Positions 51,709 through 63,000 of a stretch of DNA of 64,000 bases are shown here, piece after piece. The position numbers were made by a program, and so were the translations under genes. The notes beneath the pieces were generated by a model. That model ran no database searches and was not told where the DNA came from. It saw only the letters and a list, made by a program, of their open reading frames with translations. This DNA is from an uncultured Nocardioidaceae bacterium (lineage in GTDB: Bacteria; Actinomycetota; Actinomycetes; Propionibacteriales; Nocardioidaceae). The stretch covers positions 62,001 through 126,000 of the forward strand of contig CADCUI010000001.1 of assembly GCA_902805845.1 (NCBI GenBank). The letters are read 5' to 3'. Position 1 is the first letter of the stretch. The number at the start of each line of letters is the position of its first letter.

Positions 51709-53339
51709 GGCTGGTCGTTCCCGCCCTTGCCCTTGCCGCCGCCCTTGCCCTCGGACTTGCCCTTGTCGTCGGACTTGCCCTTGTCGTCGGACCTGCCCTT
51801 GTCGTCGGACTTGCCCTTGTCCTCGCTGTTCCCTTTGTCCTCGCCGTTGCCGTTGCCGTTGCCCTCGTCCTCGTCCTCGGGCTGCTCGGGCTTCTCTTCC
51901 CCGGTCCCGCCGGAGGAGTCCGGGGCGGAGGTCTCCGGGGCGGGGCTTTCCGGGGCGGGGCTTTCCGGGGAAGTGGTCTCCGGGGAAGTGGTCTCCGGGG
52001 CGGAGGCTTCAGGGGCTGGGGTCTCCTGGAGCGGCGCCGGACCCCAGGCGCTGAGCTCGACCCGGGAGCCGCGTTCCAGCAGCCCGGTCGGACCGATCCC
52101 GGCCACCGTGCCCCCCGCTTCCGAGCCGGGGTTCACGCGGACCCGGGTGCGGACCTGCAGGCCGAGGTCGTCCAGCCGGCGGGCGGCCTCCCGCACGGGC
52201 AGGCCGACGTAGTCCGCGGCCCGCACCCGGACCTTGCCGTCCGCCGAGGAGGCGGCGGAGGGGGTCCCTGCGGGAGGCGGGTCGTCGGTGCGCGAGGCCA
52301 GCGTCGCGACACCGCCGGCGGCCAGCAGCAGCGCGAGCAGCGCCAGGAGCACGTAGCGCAGGAGCGGGCGCGGCCGGTCGCTCGTGTGGGAGGGCGGGAC
52401 AGAACCGGTGGTGACAGCAGGACCGGTGGCGACAGCACCTCCCGAGGCAGCCGGGGCGGCGACGCCTCCGGTGAGCGGCCGGTCGATCGCGACTGTCGGC
52501 GGGTCCATCGGCGGGGTGGCCGGCGCCTGGCCGCGCAGCGCCGCCGCCAACGCGTCCATGGTGACGTAGCGCTCGGCCGGGTCCTTCGCCGTCGCGACCC
52601 GGGTGATCTGCTGCAGCCGCACCGGGACCTCGTCGGGGAACGGCGGCAGCGGCTCCCGGATCTGCATGAGCGCGGTGGCGACCGCGGTGTCGCCCACGAA
52701 GGGCGGCCGTCCGGTCAGGCACTGGTACAGCACGATCCCGAGTGAGTAGATGTCGCTCGCCCCGGTCGCCGTCGCGCCCTGTGCTTGCTCGGGCGAGAGG
52801 TAGTGCGGGGTGCCGACGAGGTGGCCGGTCAACGTCAGCGGCGCGGCGTCCAGGGCGCGCGCGACCCCGAAGTCGGTGACCTTGACCTGGCCGTCCGGTG
52901 TGACCAGCAGGTTCCCCGGCTTGACGTCGCGGTGCACGATCCCGAGCCGGTGCGCGGCCGCCACGCCGTCGGCCGCCTGGGCGACCAGGTCGACCGCAAC
53001 CTGCGGAGCCAGCGCCTGCCCTCCGGCCAGGAGAGCCGACAGCGGCCGCCCGTCGACCAGCTCCATCACCAGGAACGGCAACGGCGAGCCGTCCTCGACC
53101 GGGATCTCGCCGTAGTCGAACACCGCCGCCACGTGCGGGTGCTGGAGCGCCGCGGCGTTCCGGGCCTCCGCGGTGAACCGCGCCCGCAGCACCGGGTCCT
53201 CGGTGTACTCGCGTCTCAGGAGCTTCACCGCCACCTCGCGGTCGAGAAGCGTGTCCGTGGCGACCCACACCTCTCCCATGCCGCCGGCGGCGAGGGCTCG
53301 CTCGAACCGGTAGCGCGGGTGGTGCAGCGTCGCCGTCAT
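51705..53339 (-). CDS. pknA: Ser/Thr protein kinase PknA-like with single PASTA-like domain and K/D-rich tail
   Basis: YRFERALAAGGMGEVWVATDTLLDREVAVKLLRREY...HRDVKPGNLLVTPDGQVKVTDFGVARA; tail EDKGNSEDKGKSDDKGRSDDKGKSDDKGKSEGKGGGKGKGG. Confidence 0.93.
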
Positions 53340-54802
53340 GGGCCCGTCACCGCCTCCATGACGGCCTTGGCGATCGGGGCCGCCAGCCCGCTGCCCGAGA
53401 TGGCGTTGCGGTCGACGCCGGCGTCCTCGACGATGACCGCGACCGCGACCTCGGGGTTGTCCGCAGGCGCGAAGGAGACGAACCAGGCGTACGGCGCGCG
53501 GTCGGCGGCACTCTGCGCCGTGCCCGTCTTGCCGGCCACCTTGATCCCCGGGATCTGGGCGGTCTTCGCGGTGCCTCGGTCCACCACCTCCACCATCATC
53601 TGCGTCAGCTCACCGGCCGCCGAAGCCGACATCGCCCGTTGCGGCATCTCCTCCGGGGAGGTCTTGTCGAGCACGCTGAGGTCAGGTGCCCGCACCTCGT
53701 CGACGAGGTAGGGCACCATCCCGAGGCCGCGGTTGGCGATGGTGGCCACCACCTGCGCCATCTGCAGGGGCGAGGCGCGGACCTCGTACTGCCCGATCGC
53801 GGAGTACGCCGTGAGCGGGGCGTCGGGGTCCTCGGGAAAGACACTGACCGCCTGGCCGCCCAACCCGTCGAGGTAGCGCTGGCCGAAGCCGAACTTCTCC
53901 GCCTGGTTCTCCAGCGCCCCTGCGCCGAGCTCCATCCCGAGGGCGCCGAAGGCCACGTTGCACGAGACCATGAGCGCCTGCGTGAGGGTGACCGTGTCGC
54001 CGCCGCAGTCGGAGCCGCTGAAGTTGGGGAGGTCCTTCGTCGTCTGCGGCAGGTCGAGCGTCGCGGTGCCCGGGACCTGGGTGCCGGGGTCGTACTCGCC
54101 GCTCTCCAGGGCGGCGGCGGCGGTCACGAGCTTGAAGGTCGATCCGGGCGGATAGACGCCCTGGATGGCGCGGTCGAACATCGGCTCGTCCGCCGCGGAG
54201 GTGAGCCGCTTCCAGTCCGACTCCACGGCCTCGAACTCGTGCGAGGCCAGCAGGTTGGGGTTGTAGGTCGGGTTCGAGACGAGCGCGAGGATGCGTCCGG
54301 TGGCAGGCTCGATCGCGACGACGGCTGCCTGGGTGCCGGACCCGAGCTGCTGGATGCCGTCGAAGGCGGCGGTCTGCGCGCGGGGGTCGAGCGTGAGCGA
54401 CACCGAGCCGCCCTCGGGCTGGGTGTTGCTGACCGTGTCCACCAGCCGGTTGACGAAGAGCCTGGAGTCACTGCCGGAGAGGACGTCGTTCTGGTTGGAC
54501 TCCACTGCCGAGGCGCCGTACAGGTAGGAGAAGAAGCCGGTGGCGTGGGCGTACTTGAACGGCTGTGGGTAGCGCCGCTGGTACTTGTACACGTCGCCGC
54601 TCGGCACGCTCTCGGCGACCTTGGAGCCGGCGACCAGGATCTCCCCCCGCTTCCGCGAGAACTCGGCGTCCCGGACCCGACGGTTGTCGTTGCGGTCGTT
54701 GAGGTCGCCGGCGCTGACGAACTGCAGGTAGCTGGCGTTGAGCAGCAGGGCGAGGAAAAGCACCATGCATCCCACCGCCATGGTGCGGATCGGCTTGTTC
54801 AC
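53336..54802 (-). CDS. pbpA: Penicillin-binding protein PbpA (class B transpeptidase)
   Basis: MNKPIRTMAVGCMVLFLALLLNASYLQFV...YPPGSTFKLVTAAAALE...SCNVAFGALGMELGAGAL...VAGKTGTAQSAADRAPYAWFVSFAP. Confidence 0.95.
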   Translation of the reverse strand: MNKPIRTMAVGCMVLFLALLLNASYLQFVSAGDLNDRNDNRRVRDAEFSRKRGEILVAGSKVAESVPSGDVYKYQRRYPQPFKYAHATGFFSYLYGASAVESNQNDVLSGSDSRLFVNRLVDTVSNTQPEGGSVSLTLDPRAQTAAFDGIQQLGSGTQAAVVAIEPATGRILALVSNPTYNPNLLASHEFEAVESDWKRLTSAADEPMFDRAIQGVYPPGSTFKLVTAAAALESGEYDPGTQVPGTATLDLPQTTKDLPNFSGSDCGGDTVTLTQALMVSCNVAFGALGMELGAGALENQAEKFGFGQRYLDGLGGQAVSVFPEDPDAPLTAYSAIGQYEVRASPLQMAQVVATIANRGLGMVPYLVDEVRAPDLSVLDKTSPEEMPQRAMSASAAGELTQMMVEVVDRGTAKTAQIPGIKVAGKTGTAQSAADRAPYAWFVSFAPADNPEVAVAVIVEDAGVDRNAISGSGLAAPIAKAVMEAVTGP

Positions 54803-54833
54803 TCGGGTACCCCCGCGAGGGTCGGCGGCGGCA

Positions 54834-56201
54834 TCACCGCATCCTCACCACCGTGGTCGCGTCGTCCGCGGTGAGCGGGCGCGCCTCGGGCAACGGCCGG
54901 CGCACCTGGTCGCTGATCCGCAGCAGCAGCCCGATCACCACCCAGTTCGCGATCATCGACGAACCGCCGTAGGACATGAACGGCGTGGTGAGCCCGGTCA
55001 ACGGGATCAGCTTCGTGACGCCGCCGACGACCACGAAGACCTGCAGCGCGAAGACCACGCCGAGCCCGGTCGCCACCAGCTTGCCGAAGCCGTCACGGCA
55101 GATCAGTGCGGTGCGCAGCGCCCGCTCGACGATGAGGCCGAACATCAGCAGCAGCGCGATCATCCCGGTGAGGCCGAGCTCCTCGCCGACAGCCGCGACG
55201 ATGAAGTCGGAGTAGGAGAACGGGATCCGCCAGGGCTCTCCCTGCCCGAGGCCGCGGCCGACCAGACCGCCGTACGCCATCCCGTAGAGCCCCTCCACGA
55301 TCTGGCCGAAGCTCTCGGTGTCCCCGAACGGGTCGAGCCAGCCCTCGACGCGGCTCTGCACGTGGGGGAACAGCGAGTAGGCCACCAGGGCGCCGGCCCC
55401 GAAGAGCGCGCCGCCGACGATGAGCCAACCCGGTCGCTCGGTGGCGACGTAGAGCATCACCAGGAACAGCCCGAAGAACAGCAGGCTGGACCCCAGGTCG
55501 CGCTGGAAGACCAGCACCGCAAGGCTGACCAGCCACATGGCGAGGATCGGGCCGAGGTCGCGGCCGCGGGGGAAGTCGATGCCCACCACCCGGCGGCCGG
55601 CCAGCGCCAGGGCGTCGCGGTGGAGGACGAGGTAGCCGGCGAACGCGATGACCAGGGCCACCTTGGCGACCTCACCGGGCTGGAACGAGAAGCCGCCGAC
55701 GCCGATCCAGATCCGTGCGCCGTTGATCTCCCTGCCGAGCCCGGGCACCAGGGGCAGCAGCAGCAGGAAGACGGCGGCGAAGCCCAGCGTGTAGGTGTAG
55801 GCCTGCAGCCGCCGGTGGTCCTTGAGCAGCAGGAGCACGGCAGCGAAGAGGGCCACGCCCAGCGTCGTCCACATCAGCTGCTTCGCCGACAGGCTGGTCC
55901 GCGACGCGAGGTCGATCCGGTAGATGACGGCCAGGCCCAGGCCGTTGAGCGCGGTGACGACCGGGAGGAGCACCGGGTCGGCGTACGGCGCGGTTAGCCG
56001 GACGACCACGTGCGCGCCGAGCGCGAGCGCGGCCAGCCAGCCCGAGTAGCCGACGAGGTCGGCGGGGACTCGTCCCTTCACTCCCAGGCCCACGGCGGCG
56101 TAGGCGCCGATGCCGACGGCCAGCGCCAGGAGCATCAGGACCAGCTCGGCGCCGCGTCGACGCCGGTGGACGAACTCACGAGAAGGCGCGTAGCCGGTCA
56201 T
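54834..56201 (-). CDS. rodA: FtsW/RodA/SpoVE family SEDS glycosyltransferase
   Basis: NGARIWIGVGGFSFQPGEVAKVALVIAFAGYLV...FQRDLGSSLLFFGLFLVMLYVAT...AAVGEELGLTGMIALLLMFGLIVERAL...TGLTTPFMSYGGSSMIANWVVIGLLLRISD. Confidence 0.95.
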   Translation of the reverse strand: MTGYAPSREFVHRRRRGAELVLMLLALAVGIGAYAAVGLGVKGRVPADLVGYSGWLAALALGAHVVVRLTAPYADPVLLPVVTALNGLGLAVIYRIDLASRTSLSAKQLMWTTLGVALFAAVLLLLKDHRRLQAYTYTLGFAAVFLLLLPLVPGLGREINGARIWIGVGGFSFQPGEVAKVALVIAFAGYLVLHRDALALAGRRVVGIDFPRGRDLGPILAMWLVSLAVLVFQRDLGSSLLFFGLFLVMLYVATERPGWLIVGGALFGAGALVAYSLFPHVQSRVEGWLDPFGDTESFGQIVEGLYGMAYGGLVGRGLGQGEPWRIPFSYSDFIVAAVGEELGLTGMIALLLMFGLIVERALRTALICRDGFGKLVATGLGVVFALQVFVVVGGVTKLIPLTGLTTPFMSYGGSSMIANWVVIGLLLRISDQVRRPLPEARPLTADDATTVVRMR

Positions 56202-57670
56202 CCGGCGGTCCCCCCTGTGAGTGTGGGCCCCGCGGCACGGGCGGTGCCTGTGCCGGCCCCGTTCGGGGCCTCGGTCGGGTCCTCGGTCGGGCGCTCGTTC
56301 GGGCCCTCGGTCGGGGCCTCGTTCGGGCCCTCGCTCGGGTCCTCGCTCGGGCGCTCGTTCTGGTCCGCCAGCTCCGCCACGATCCGGCGCGCATGTGCGA
56401 GGTCGTCGGCGACGATGCCGTCGGCGACCTTGTCGCGGCTCAGCTCGTCGAGATCGGCGACCGCGACGTTGTCGGAGGTCTCGTAGGGATGCGACAGCTC
56501 GAGGCCCGGCAGGTCCAGCTGGACGCCGCGGTAGATCGCGACCTGCCCGCCGTCGGCCGCGACGTAGTACTGGGTCTGGGTCCACGAGTAGGCGCCGCCG
56601 AGCGCGGCCGCCACGACCAGCACTGTCAGCACGACCAGGGCGGCTCGCCGGAGGCCCTCGCGCCGGCGGGGTGGACGAGGCGCGTAGCGGAGCTCTTCGG
56701 GGTCGACCGCCCCGGCACCGTCGTCCGACGTGGCCTCGACCGGGGGAATCTCCCCGGTGTCCCCCATGTCGTCGGCCTCGTCCGTGGCCGTGGTGGGGCG
56801 CTGCCGGAAGAGGGCCCGGCTGAGCACCCCGCCGCGGCGCGGCTGGGACGAGGCGGCGCCCACGAGCATGGGGCCGACGGTCACCGCCGCCGAGGTCTCC
56901 TCGTCGTCGACGTCGTCAACCCCGACCACCTCGGCCACCACCACGGACACGTTGTCGGTCGTGCCTGCGTCGAGGGAGGCCTGCACCAGGGCGACGGCAG
57001 CCGCATCGACGCTGTCCGCGCCGAGCAGAGGCAGGACGTCGTTGTCGTCGAGCACTCCGGACATGCCGTCGCTGCAGACGAGGACGCGGTCACCCACCTC
57101 CGCCTCGAGAACGAAGAGGTCGGGCTCGGTGTCCCCGGTGGCGTCGACGGCCCGGAGGATGACGTTGCGCTGCGGATGGACACGGGAGTCCGCCTCGGTG
57201 ATCCGTCCTTCGTCGACCAGGGTCTGGACGAACGTGTGGTCCTTGGTGATCTGCCGGACCTGACCCTGTCGCAACAGGTAGGCGCGGCTGTCACCCACGT
57301 GCACGAAGCCGAACTGGCGGCCGTCGAAAAGCGCCGCGGTGACCGTCGTGCTGGTCCCCTCGAGCTCCCGGTCCTGCTCGACCATCTCCGCGAGCTTGTC
57401 GTGGATGCGGTGGACCACGCCGGCCAGCGCCGGGAGCATCTCCCCCTGCGGGGCCTGGTCGAGGCGTCGGAGCAGGTGAATGGCGGTGGCGCTCGCCACG
57501 TCGCCGTACGCCGCGCCGCCCACTCCGTCGGCGATCGCGATCAGGTGCTCGCTCGCGTAGCCGGAGTCCTGGTTCTCCTTGCGGTGCCGGCCCACGTCGG
57601 AGAGCGCGGCGTACCGGATCCGGTAGGGACCCGGCCCGGAGCCCGGCCGCTCGGCGTCGCTCGTCGTCAC
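56198..57670 (-). CDS. pstP: PP2C family Ser/Thr phosphatase PstP
   Basis: IRYAALSDVGRHRKENQDSGYASEHLIAIADGVGGAAYGDVASATAIHLL...RVLVCSDGMSGVLDDNDV...TTDNVSVVVAEVVG; TM; E/P-rich tail. Confidence 0.95.
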   Translation of the reverse strand: MTTSDAERPGSGPGPYRIRYAALSDVGRHRKENQDSGYASEHLIAIADGVGGAAYGDVASATAIHLLRRLDQAPQGEMLPALAGVVHRIHDKLAEMVEQDRELEGTSTTVTAALFDGRQFGFVHVGDSRAYLLRQGQVRQITKDHTFVQTLVDEGRITEADSRVHPQRNVILRAVDATGDTEPDLFVLEAEVGDRVLVCSDGMSGVLDDNDVLPLLGADSVDAAAVALVQASLDAGTTDNVSVVVAEVVGVDDVDDEETSAAVTVGPMLVGAASSQPRRGGVLSRALFRQRPTTATDEADDMGDTGEIPPVEATSDDGAGAVDPEELRYAPRPPRRREGLRRAALVVLTVLVVAAALGGAYSWTQTQYYVAADGGQVAIYRGVQLDLPGLELSHPYETSDNVAVADLDELSRDKVADGIVADDLAHARRIVAELADQNERPSEDPSEGPNEAPTEGPNERPTEDPTEAPNGAGTGTARAAGPTLTGGTAG

Positions 57671-58155
57671 TTCTTCAGCTCCAGCGTCGTCTTGCCGACG
57701 CGCACCTGCGTCCCCAGCTGGATCGCGGTGGCCTGGGTCAGCCGCTGGGAGCCGATGTAGGTGCCGTTGGTGGAGCCGAGGTCCTCCACGTAGAACGTGT
57801 CGTTGGAGGCACCGATCCGGGCGTGACGCGTCGAGACGTAGTCGTCGTCGAGCCGGATGGCGGCATCGGGACCGCGGCCGATCAGCAGCGGCAGCTGGTC
57901 GAGGGGGATCGACTCACCGGCGGTCGGGCCGTCGACCACGACCACCCGGGAGGGGGTGCCGCGAGGCGGCTTCGTGGGGCGGGACTTCTTCGCCTCCTTC
58001 TCCGCGGCCTTCTGCTCCCGCCGCGTCGGCGCAGGGCCGGCTCCGACGCGGGCGCCGAACATGTCGGAGCGGATGACGGAGATCGCGCCGAGGACGAAGA
58101 TCCACAACACGGCCAAGTAGGCGAACCGGATCAGCATCAAGGTGAGTTCTTGCAC
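57667..58155 (-). CDS. fhaB: FHA domain protein FhaB/FipA
   Basis: One TM then LPLLIGRGPDAAIRLDDDYVSTRHARIGASNDTFYVEDLGSTNGTYIGSQRLT. Confidence 0.93.
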   Translation of the reverse strand: MQELTLMLIRFAYLAVLWIFVLGAISVIRSDMFGARVGAGPAPTRREQKAAEKEAKKSRPTKPPRGTPSRVVVVDGPTAGESIPLDQLPLLIGRGPDAAIRLDDDYVSTRHARIGASNDTFYVEDLGSTNGTYIGSQRLTQATAIQLGTQVRVGKTTLELKK

Positions 58156-58159
58156 GGGC

Positions 58160-58867
58160 TCACCCGCCTTGGGCGACGAAGCGCACGGTCACGTCGGTGT
58201 TGCCCAGCCGCACCAGCGCACCGTCGGAGAGGGTCGCCTCGCCCACCCGGTGACCGTCGACGACGGTCCCGTTGGTGGAGCCGAGGTCCGCGACGGTCAC
58301 GACCGGCGGCCGGTCGCTGGTGACCCGGAACTGGACATGCCGGCGGCTGATCCCGGGGTCGTTGATGCGCAGGTCGGCCTCGGAGCCCCTGCCGATCACC
58401 AGCCCCGGCGGCGTCAGCGGGTGGGAGGTCCCGTTGACCTCCAGGGTCACGTCGACCGGCCTGTTGCTCTGGCTGGGTGCCGCGGGCGGCACGACCTGCG
58501 CCAGGGCGTGGCTCCGCACCCGGAAACGGCCGGTCCCGAGGTCGTCGGCCTGCGAGAAGTCGATCGCCACGGGACCTGCGAAGACGTAGTGCTGCTCGTC
58601 GGCGTGCTCGCGGAGCATCTCCACCAGCTCGCCGGTCAGGGTGTGGGAGTAGGGCTGCAGCCGCTCGAAGTCCACCGCGGAGAGCTCGATGGAGAAGGTG
58701 TTGGGCACCAGCCGCCGGTTGCGGGAGAGGATCTGCGCGGAGTTGTCGACCTCGCGCTGGAGCGCGGCCGCCAGCTCGACCGGCTGGACCGCGCTGCGGA
58801 AGGCCTTGGCGAACGCGCCCGACACCGCCTGCTCCAGGCGGCTCTCGAACCGCTGCAGCATGCCCAT
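58160..58867 (-). CDS. fhaA: FHA domain protein FhaA (DUF3662 + FHA)
   Basis: MGMLQRFESRLEQAVSGAFAKAFRSAVQPVELAAALQREVDNSAQILSRNRRLVPNTFSIELSAVDFERLQPY...ISRRHVQFRVTSDRPPVVTVADLGSTNGTVVDGHRV. Confidence 0.94.
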   Translation of the reverse strand: MGMLQRFESRLEQAVSGAFAKAFRSAVQPVELAAALQREVDNSAQILSRNRRLVPNTFSIELSAVDFERLQPYSHTLTGELVEMLREHADEQHYVFAGPVAIDFSQADDLGTGRFRVRSHALAQVVPPAAPSQSNRPVDVTLEVNGTSHPLTPPGLVIGRGSEADLRINDPGISRRHVQFRVTSDRPPVVTVADLGSTNGTVVDGHRVGEATLSDGALVRLGNTDVTVRFVAQGG

Positions 58868-59053
58868 GGCGCCTCTCTCACTGGACTTCGACGAACTCCG
58901 ACCGTGGGTCGCCCCCGACCCTTCCGGGTGGAGGCCGCTCCCCGTGCCGACGCGGCTGTGACATCCCGGGACCTCCTCCGGGCACATCGAATCGTAGCCG
59001 CTGGGCCCGGTCGCCCATGGGTCCGCGGGTGGGATAGCCTTGGTCCGCTTCTG

Positions 59054-59137
59054 GCGCGAGTGGCGGAATAGGCAGACGCGCACGGTTCAGGTCCGTGTGC
59101 CCGAAAGGGCGTGGGGGTTCAACTCCCCCCTCGCGCA
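59054..59137 (+). tRNA. tRNA-Leu (CAG)
   Basis: GCGCGAGTGGCGGAATAGGCAGACGCGCACGGTTCAGGTCCGTGTGCCCGAAAGGGCGTGGGGGTTCAACTCCCCCCTCGCGCA; class II, anticodon CAG. Confidence 0.95.
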
Positions 59138-59199
59138 CAGTTCATGGCGAATTTCGGCGACGATTTCCCGAACGGACCTCGCCGACGGACCATGGGGTC

Positions 59200-59928
59200 G
59201 TGAGCCCGCTCGCGACGACCCGATTCGAGGCGTTCTCCGGTGAGCACCTCGTGCTGCTCGCGATCTTCCTCGCCGGGCTGGTCGTCGCGGCGGCACGGGG
59301 GCGGGCGCACCGGAACACCGGGACCGAGGTCCGGGTTCGGCGGACGGCGGCCGCGGCGCTCGCCGGCGTGGCGGTCGCCATGCAGGCCTACCAGCTGACC
59401 CCCGCCGACTTCGACATCGACACGTCCCTCCCGCTGGCGCTGTGTGACGTCGCCACCGTGTCGGCGGTGATCGCCCTGTGGACCCGGGACCGGCGGGCCG
59501 CGGCATTCACCTACTACGTGGGTCTCACCCTGACCATCCAGGGCATCCTGACGCCATCCCTTGCCGAGGGCTTTCCGCACCCGCGGTACTTCGGCTTCTG
59601 GGCGCTCCACTTCTGCGTGGTGTGGACGGCGTCGTACCTGACGTGGGGGCTCGGGCTGACTCCCACCTGGCGGATGTACCGCTTCGCCGTCCTGGCGACC
59701 GCGACGTGGGCGGTCACCGTGTTCTGCTTCAATGTCGTGGCCGACACCAACTACGGCTACCTCAACGCCAAGCCGGGCTCCGCCTCTCTCCTGGACCTCA
59801 TGGGTCCGTGGCCCTGGTACGTGCTCGTCGAGGTCGCGGTCATCGCCGCCGCCTGGGCGGCGCTCCTGACGTTGCCGTGGCGGCCGGCGACCCGCCGATC
59901 CGTCGAGCGCCAGGCCGAGCGCATCTGA
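59200..59928 (+). CDS. TIGR02206/YwaF-type integral membrane protein
   Basis: FSGEHLVLLAIFLAGLVVAAARG...LPLALCDVATVSAVIALWTRDRRAAAFTYYVGLTLTIQGILTPSL...NTNYGYLNAKPGSASLLDLMGPWPWYVL-type C-terminus. Confidence 0.88.
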   Translation: MSPLATTRFEAFSGEHLVLLAIFLAGLVVAAARGRAHRNTGTEVRVRRTAAAALAGVAVAMQAYQLTPADFDIDTSLPLALCDVATVSAVIALWTRDRRAAAFTYYVGLTLTIQGILTPSLAEGFPHPRYFGFWALHFCVVWTASYLTWGLGLTPTWRMYRFAVLATATWAVTVFCFNVVADTNYGYLNAKPGSASLLDLMGPWPWYVLVEVAVIAAAWAALLTLPWRPATRRSVERQAERI

Positions 59929-60071
59929 GCCTGGCCGTGCCGCCGCGGCCGGGCGGCCGGACGACCTCCCAGGTCTCCTGCGGTGCCGCCCGCCGCGCGG
60001 ATACGCTCTGCCTGGGTCGGCGCCAGGAGTGGCGACCGCGGACGCGCTCACGACGGGACTCACAGACGGTC

Positions 60072-63000
60072 ATGCGCAGGTTTCTCGAGGCCAGCGGCGA
60101 CATCGGGCAGGACCTGCTCGCCCTCGACTGGGACGCGACGCCGCTCGGTCCACCCGAGACGTGGTCACGCAGCCTCCAGAACGCCGTGCGCATCGTCCTC
60201 ACGTCCAAGTTCTCGATGTGGATGGCTTGGGGGCACGAGCTGACGTTCTTCTGCAACGAGGCCTACCGCCGCGACACTCTGGGCAGCAAGTACCCGTGGG
60301 CGCTCGGCAAACCGGCGTCGACCGTGTGGTCGGAGATCTGGGACGACATCAGCCCGCGCATCAACCGTGTGATGAGCACCGGCGACGCGACGTGGGACGA
60401 GTCCCTCCAGCTGTTCCTCGAGCGGAGCGGGTACGTCGAGGAGACCTACCACACGTTCTCCTACAGCCCGCTGGCCGACGACGCCGGCCGGATCAACGGC
60501 ATGCTGTGCGTGGTCAAGGAGGACACCGAGCAGGTCGTGTCGGCCCGCCGACTGGCGACGCTGCGGGACCTCGGCACCCGGTCCACCAACCTGACCGAGG
60601 CCGAGACGATCGCCGGCGCCTGCCGCCACCTCGCCGGCAACCCCTGGTCGGTCCCGTTCGCGCTCGTGTACCTCTTCGACGGGGGCGGGCAGACGGCAAC
60701 CCTCGCCGGGGCAGCCGGGATCGGACCGGACCACGCTGCGGCGGACGCCGCGGTCAGGCTGGGCGACCCGGAGGCCCGCTGGCCGGTGGGCGCCCTCGCA
60801 GCCGGCCGCACCGCCACGGTCGACCTGACACCCGAGCACTTCCCGGACCTCCCCTCCGGGGCATGGCCCGAACCGCCCGAGCGGGCGCTCGCCGTCCCCC
60901 TCATGCAGCCGCGGCAGGGCGCGCCGTACGGCTTCCTGGTCGCGGCCCTGAACCGCTACCGGCCCCTCGACGACTCCTACCGCACGTTCGCGGACCTGAT
61001 GGCGGGGCAGCTCGCGGCGGCCATCACCGACGCCCGCGCCTACGAGTTCGAGAGGCAGCGCGCCGAGAGCCTCGCCGAGATCGACCGCGCGAAGACCGAC
61101 TTCTTCACCAACGTCAGCCACGAGTTCCGCACTCCGCTGACCCTCCTCCTCGGTCCGGCCGAGGACGCCCTGGTCGACGACCTCGAGCCGCTCCCGCCGG
61201 ATCAGCGCGCACGGGTGGAGGTCATCCAGCGCAACGGGCGGCGCCTGCTGAAGCTGGTCAACAGCCTCCTGGACTTCTCCCGCCTCGAGTCGGGACGCAT
61301 CACGGCACGGTTCGAGCCCGTCGACCTCGCGCACTACACCGCCGAGCTCGTCGCCATGTTCGAGGCGTCAGCCGCCCGGGCGGGGCTGACCCTGACCGTC
61401 GAGTGCCCCCCGTTGAGCTCGTCGGTGCACGTCGACCAGGACCACTGGGCCAAGATCGTGCTCAACCTCGTGTCCAACGCCCTCAAGTTCACCTTCGAGG
61501 GCGGCATCACCGTGGCGCTGGCGGAGGTCGACGGGGTGGTTCGGCTGACCGTGAGCGACACCGGCACCGGGATACCCGAGACCGAGCTGCCGCTGCTGTT
61601 CGAGCGGTTCCATCGCGTGCACGGCGCCCGGGCCAGGACCTACGAGGGGTCGGGCATCGGGTTGGCGCTGGTCTCCGAGCTCGCCGCGCTGCACGGCGGG
61701 ACCGTGACGGCCGAGAGCACCGTCGGACTGGGGACCTCCTTCGTCGTCCAGGTGCCGTTCGGCACCGCTCACCTGCCCGCCGAGCAGGTCGCGGCCGAGG
61801 GCCATGCCGTTGACCCCGCGCAGCGGGCGTCGACCTTCGTGAACGAGGCGATGCGGTGGCTCGAGGACGCCGGTCAGACCTCGACGCCGCTCCCGGTGCC
61901 GGCGCTTGAAGCCGGTGACACCACGGTCCGGGCGCGGGTGCTGGTCGTCGACGACAACGCCGACATGCGTGACTACGTCCGAGGGCTGCTCGCCCTCGAG
62001 TACGACGTCCTCACCGCCGTCGACGGGGTGGACGCGCTCGAGAAGGCCGCGGCCTGGTTGCCGGACCTGCTGCTGACCGACGTGATGATGCCCCGGCTCG
62101 ATGGCTTCGGGCTGCTGCAGAAGCTGCAGGCCGATCCCGCCACCGTCGGCATCCCGGTGATCATGCTCTCCGCGAGGGCCGGCGAGGAGGGCACCATCGA
62201 GGGCCTCGAGGCGGGCGCCGACGACTACCTCGTCAAGCCCTTCTCCGCCCGCGAGCTGCTGGCGCGGGTGAAGGTCAACCTCGAGCTCGACCGGGTACGC
62301 CGGGTGCGCACGGAGCTCGAGCGCAGCCAGGAGCTCCTCGACCAGGCCGAGCGGCTGGCGCGTGTCGGCAGCTGGGAGATCGACCTCGACACTGGCGCCT
62401 TGAGCGGCTCTGACGAGCTGGTGCGGCTGCTGGACCGCAGCCGCGAGGAGTTCGTGGGGCGTCACTACCGGGACGCCATCGAGGAGCTGGTGCATCCCGA
62501 CGACCGCGAGGCGGTCGTCGCCGCAATCCAGGAGGCGTTCGCCGGCAGCGGCATCTCCGAGGACGCCCGGGTGGTGCTGCCGTCCGGCGCGGAGCGGCTG
62601 GTGCAGGTCCGGGGCGTGGCCGTCCGCGACGGAGGTCGACCGGTCCTGCTGCGCGGGTCCCTGCAGGACATCACCGAGCAGCACCAGGCCGAGGAGACAC
62701 TGGCGACGGCCCGGGCCCTGGAGGAGAGCGCGGCCCGCGAGCACGACATCGCCGACGAGCTGCAGCGCAGCCTCATGCCGGAGCGGGCCTTCGCACTCGA
62801 GCATCTCGACGTCGCGACGTTCTACCAGGCCGGAGTCGAGGGCACGCAGGTCGGTGGTGACTGGTACGACATCATCGAGCTCGGTGCCGGCCGCACCGCG
62901 CTGGTGGTGGGCGACGTGATGGGGCGCGGTGTCAGTGCCGCCGCGGTGATGGGCCAGCTGCGCTCGGCGGTCCGTGCCTTCGCCAAGCTGGATCTGCCGC

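Noticed and set aside
51720-51840. Repeated CTTGTCGTCGGACTTGCC units considered as CRISPR or satellite
   Set aside because: In-frame coding repeat for the K/D-rich tail of PknA
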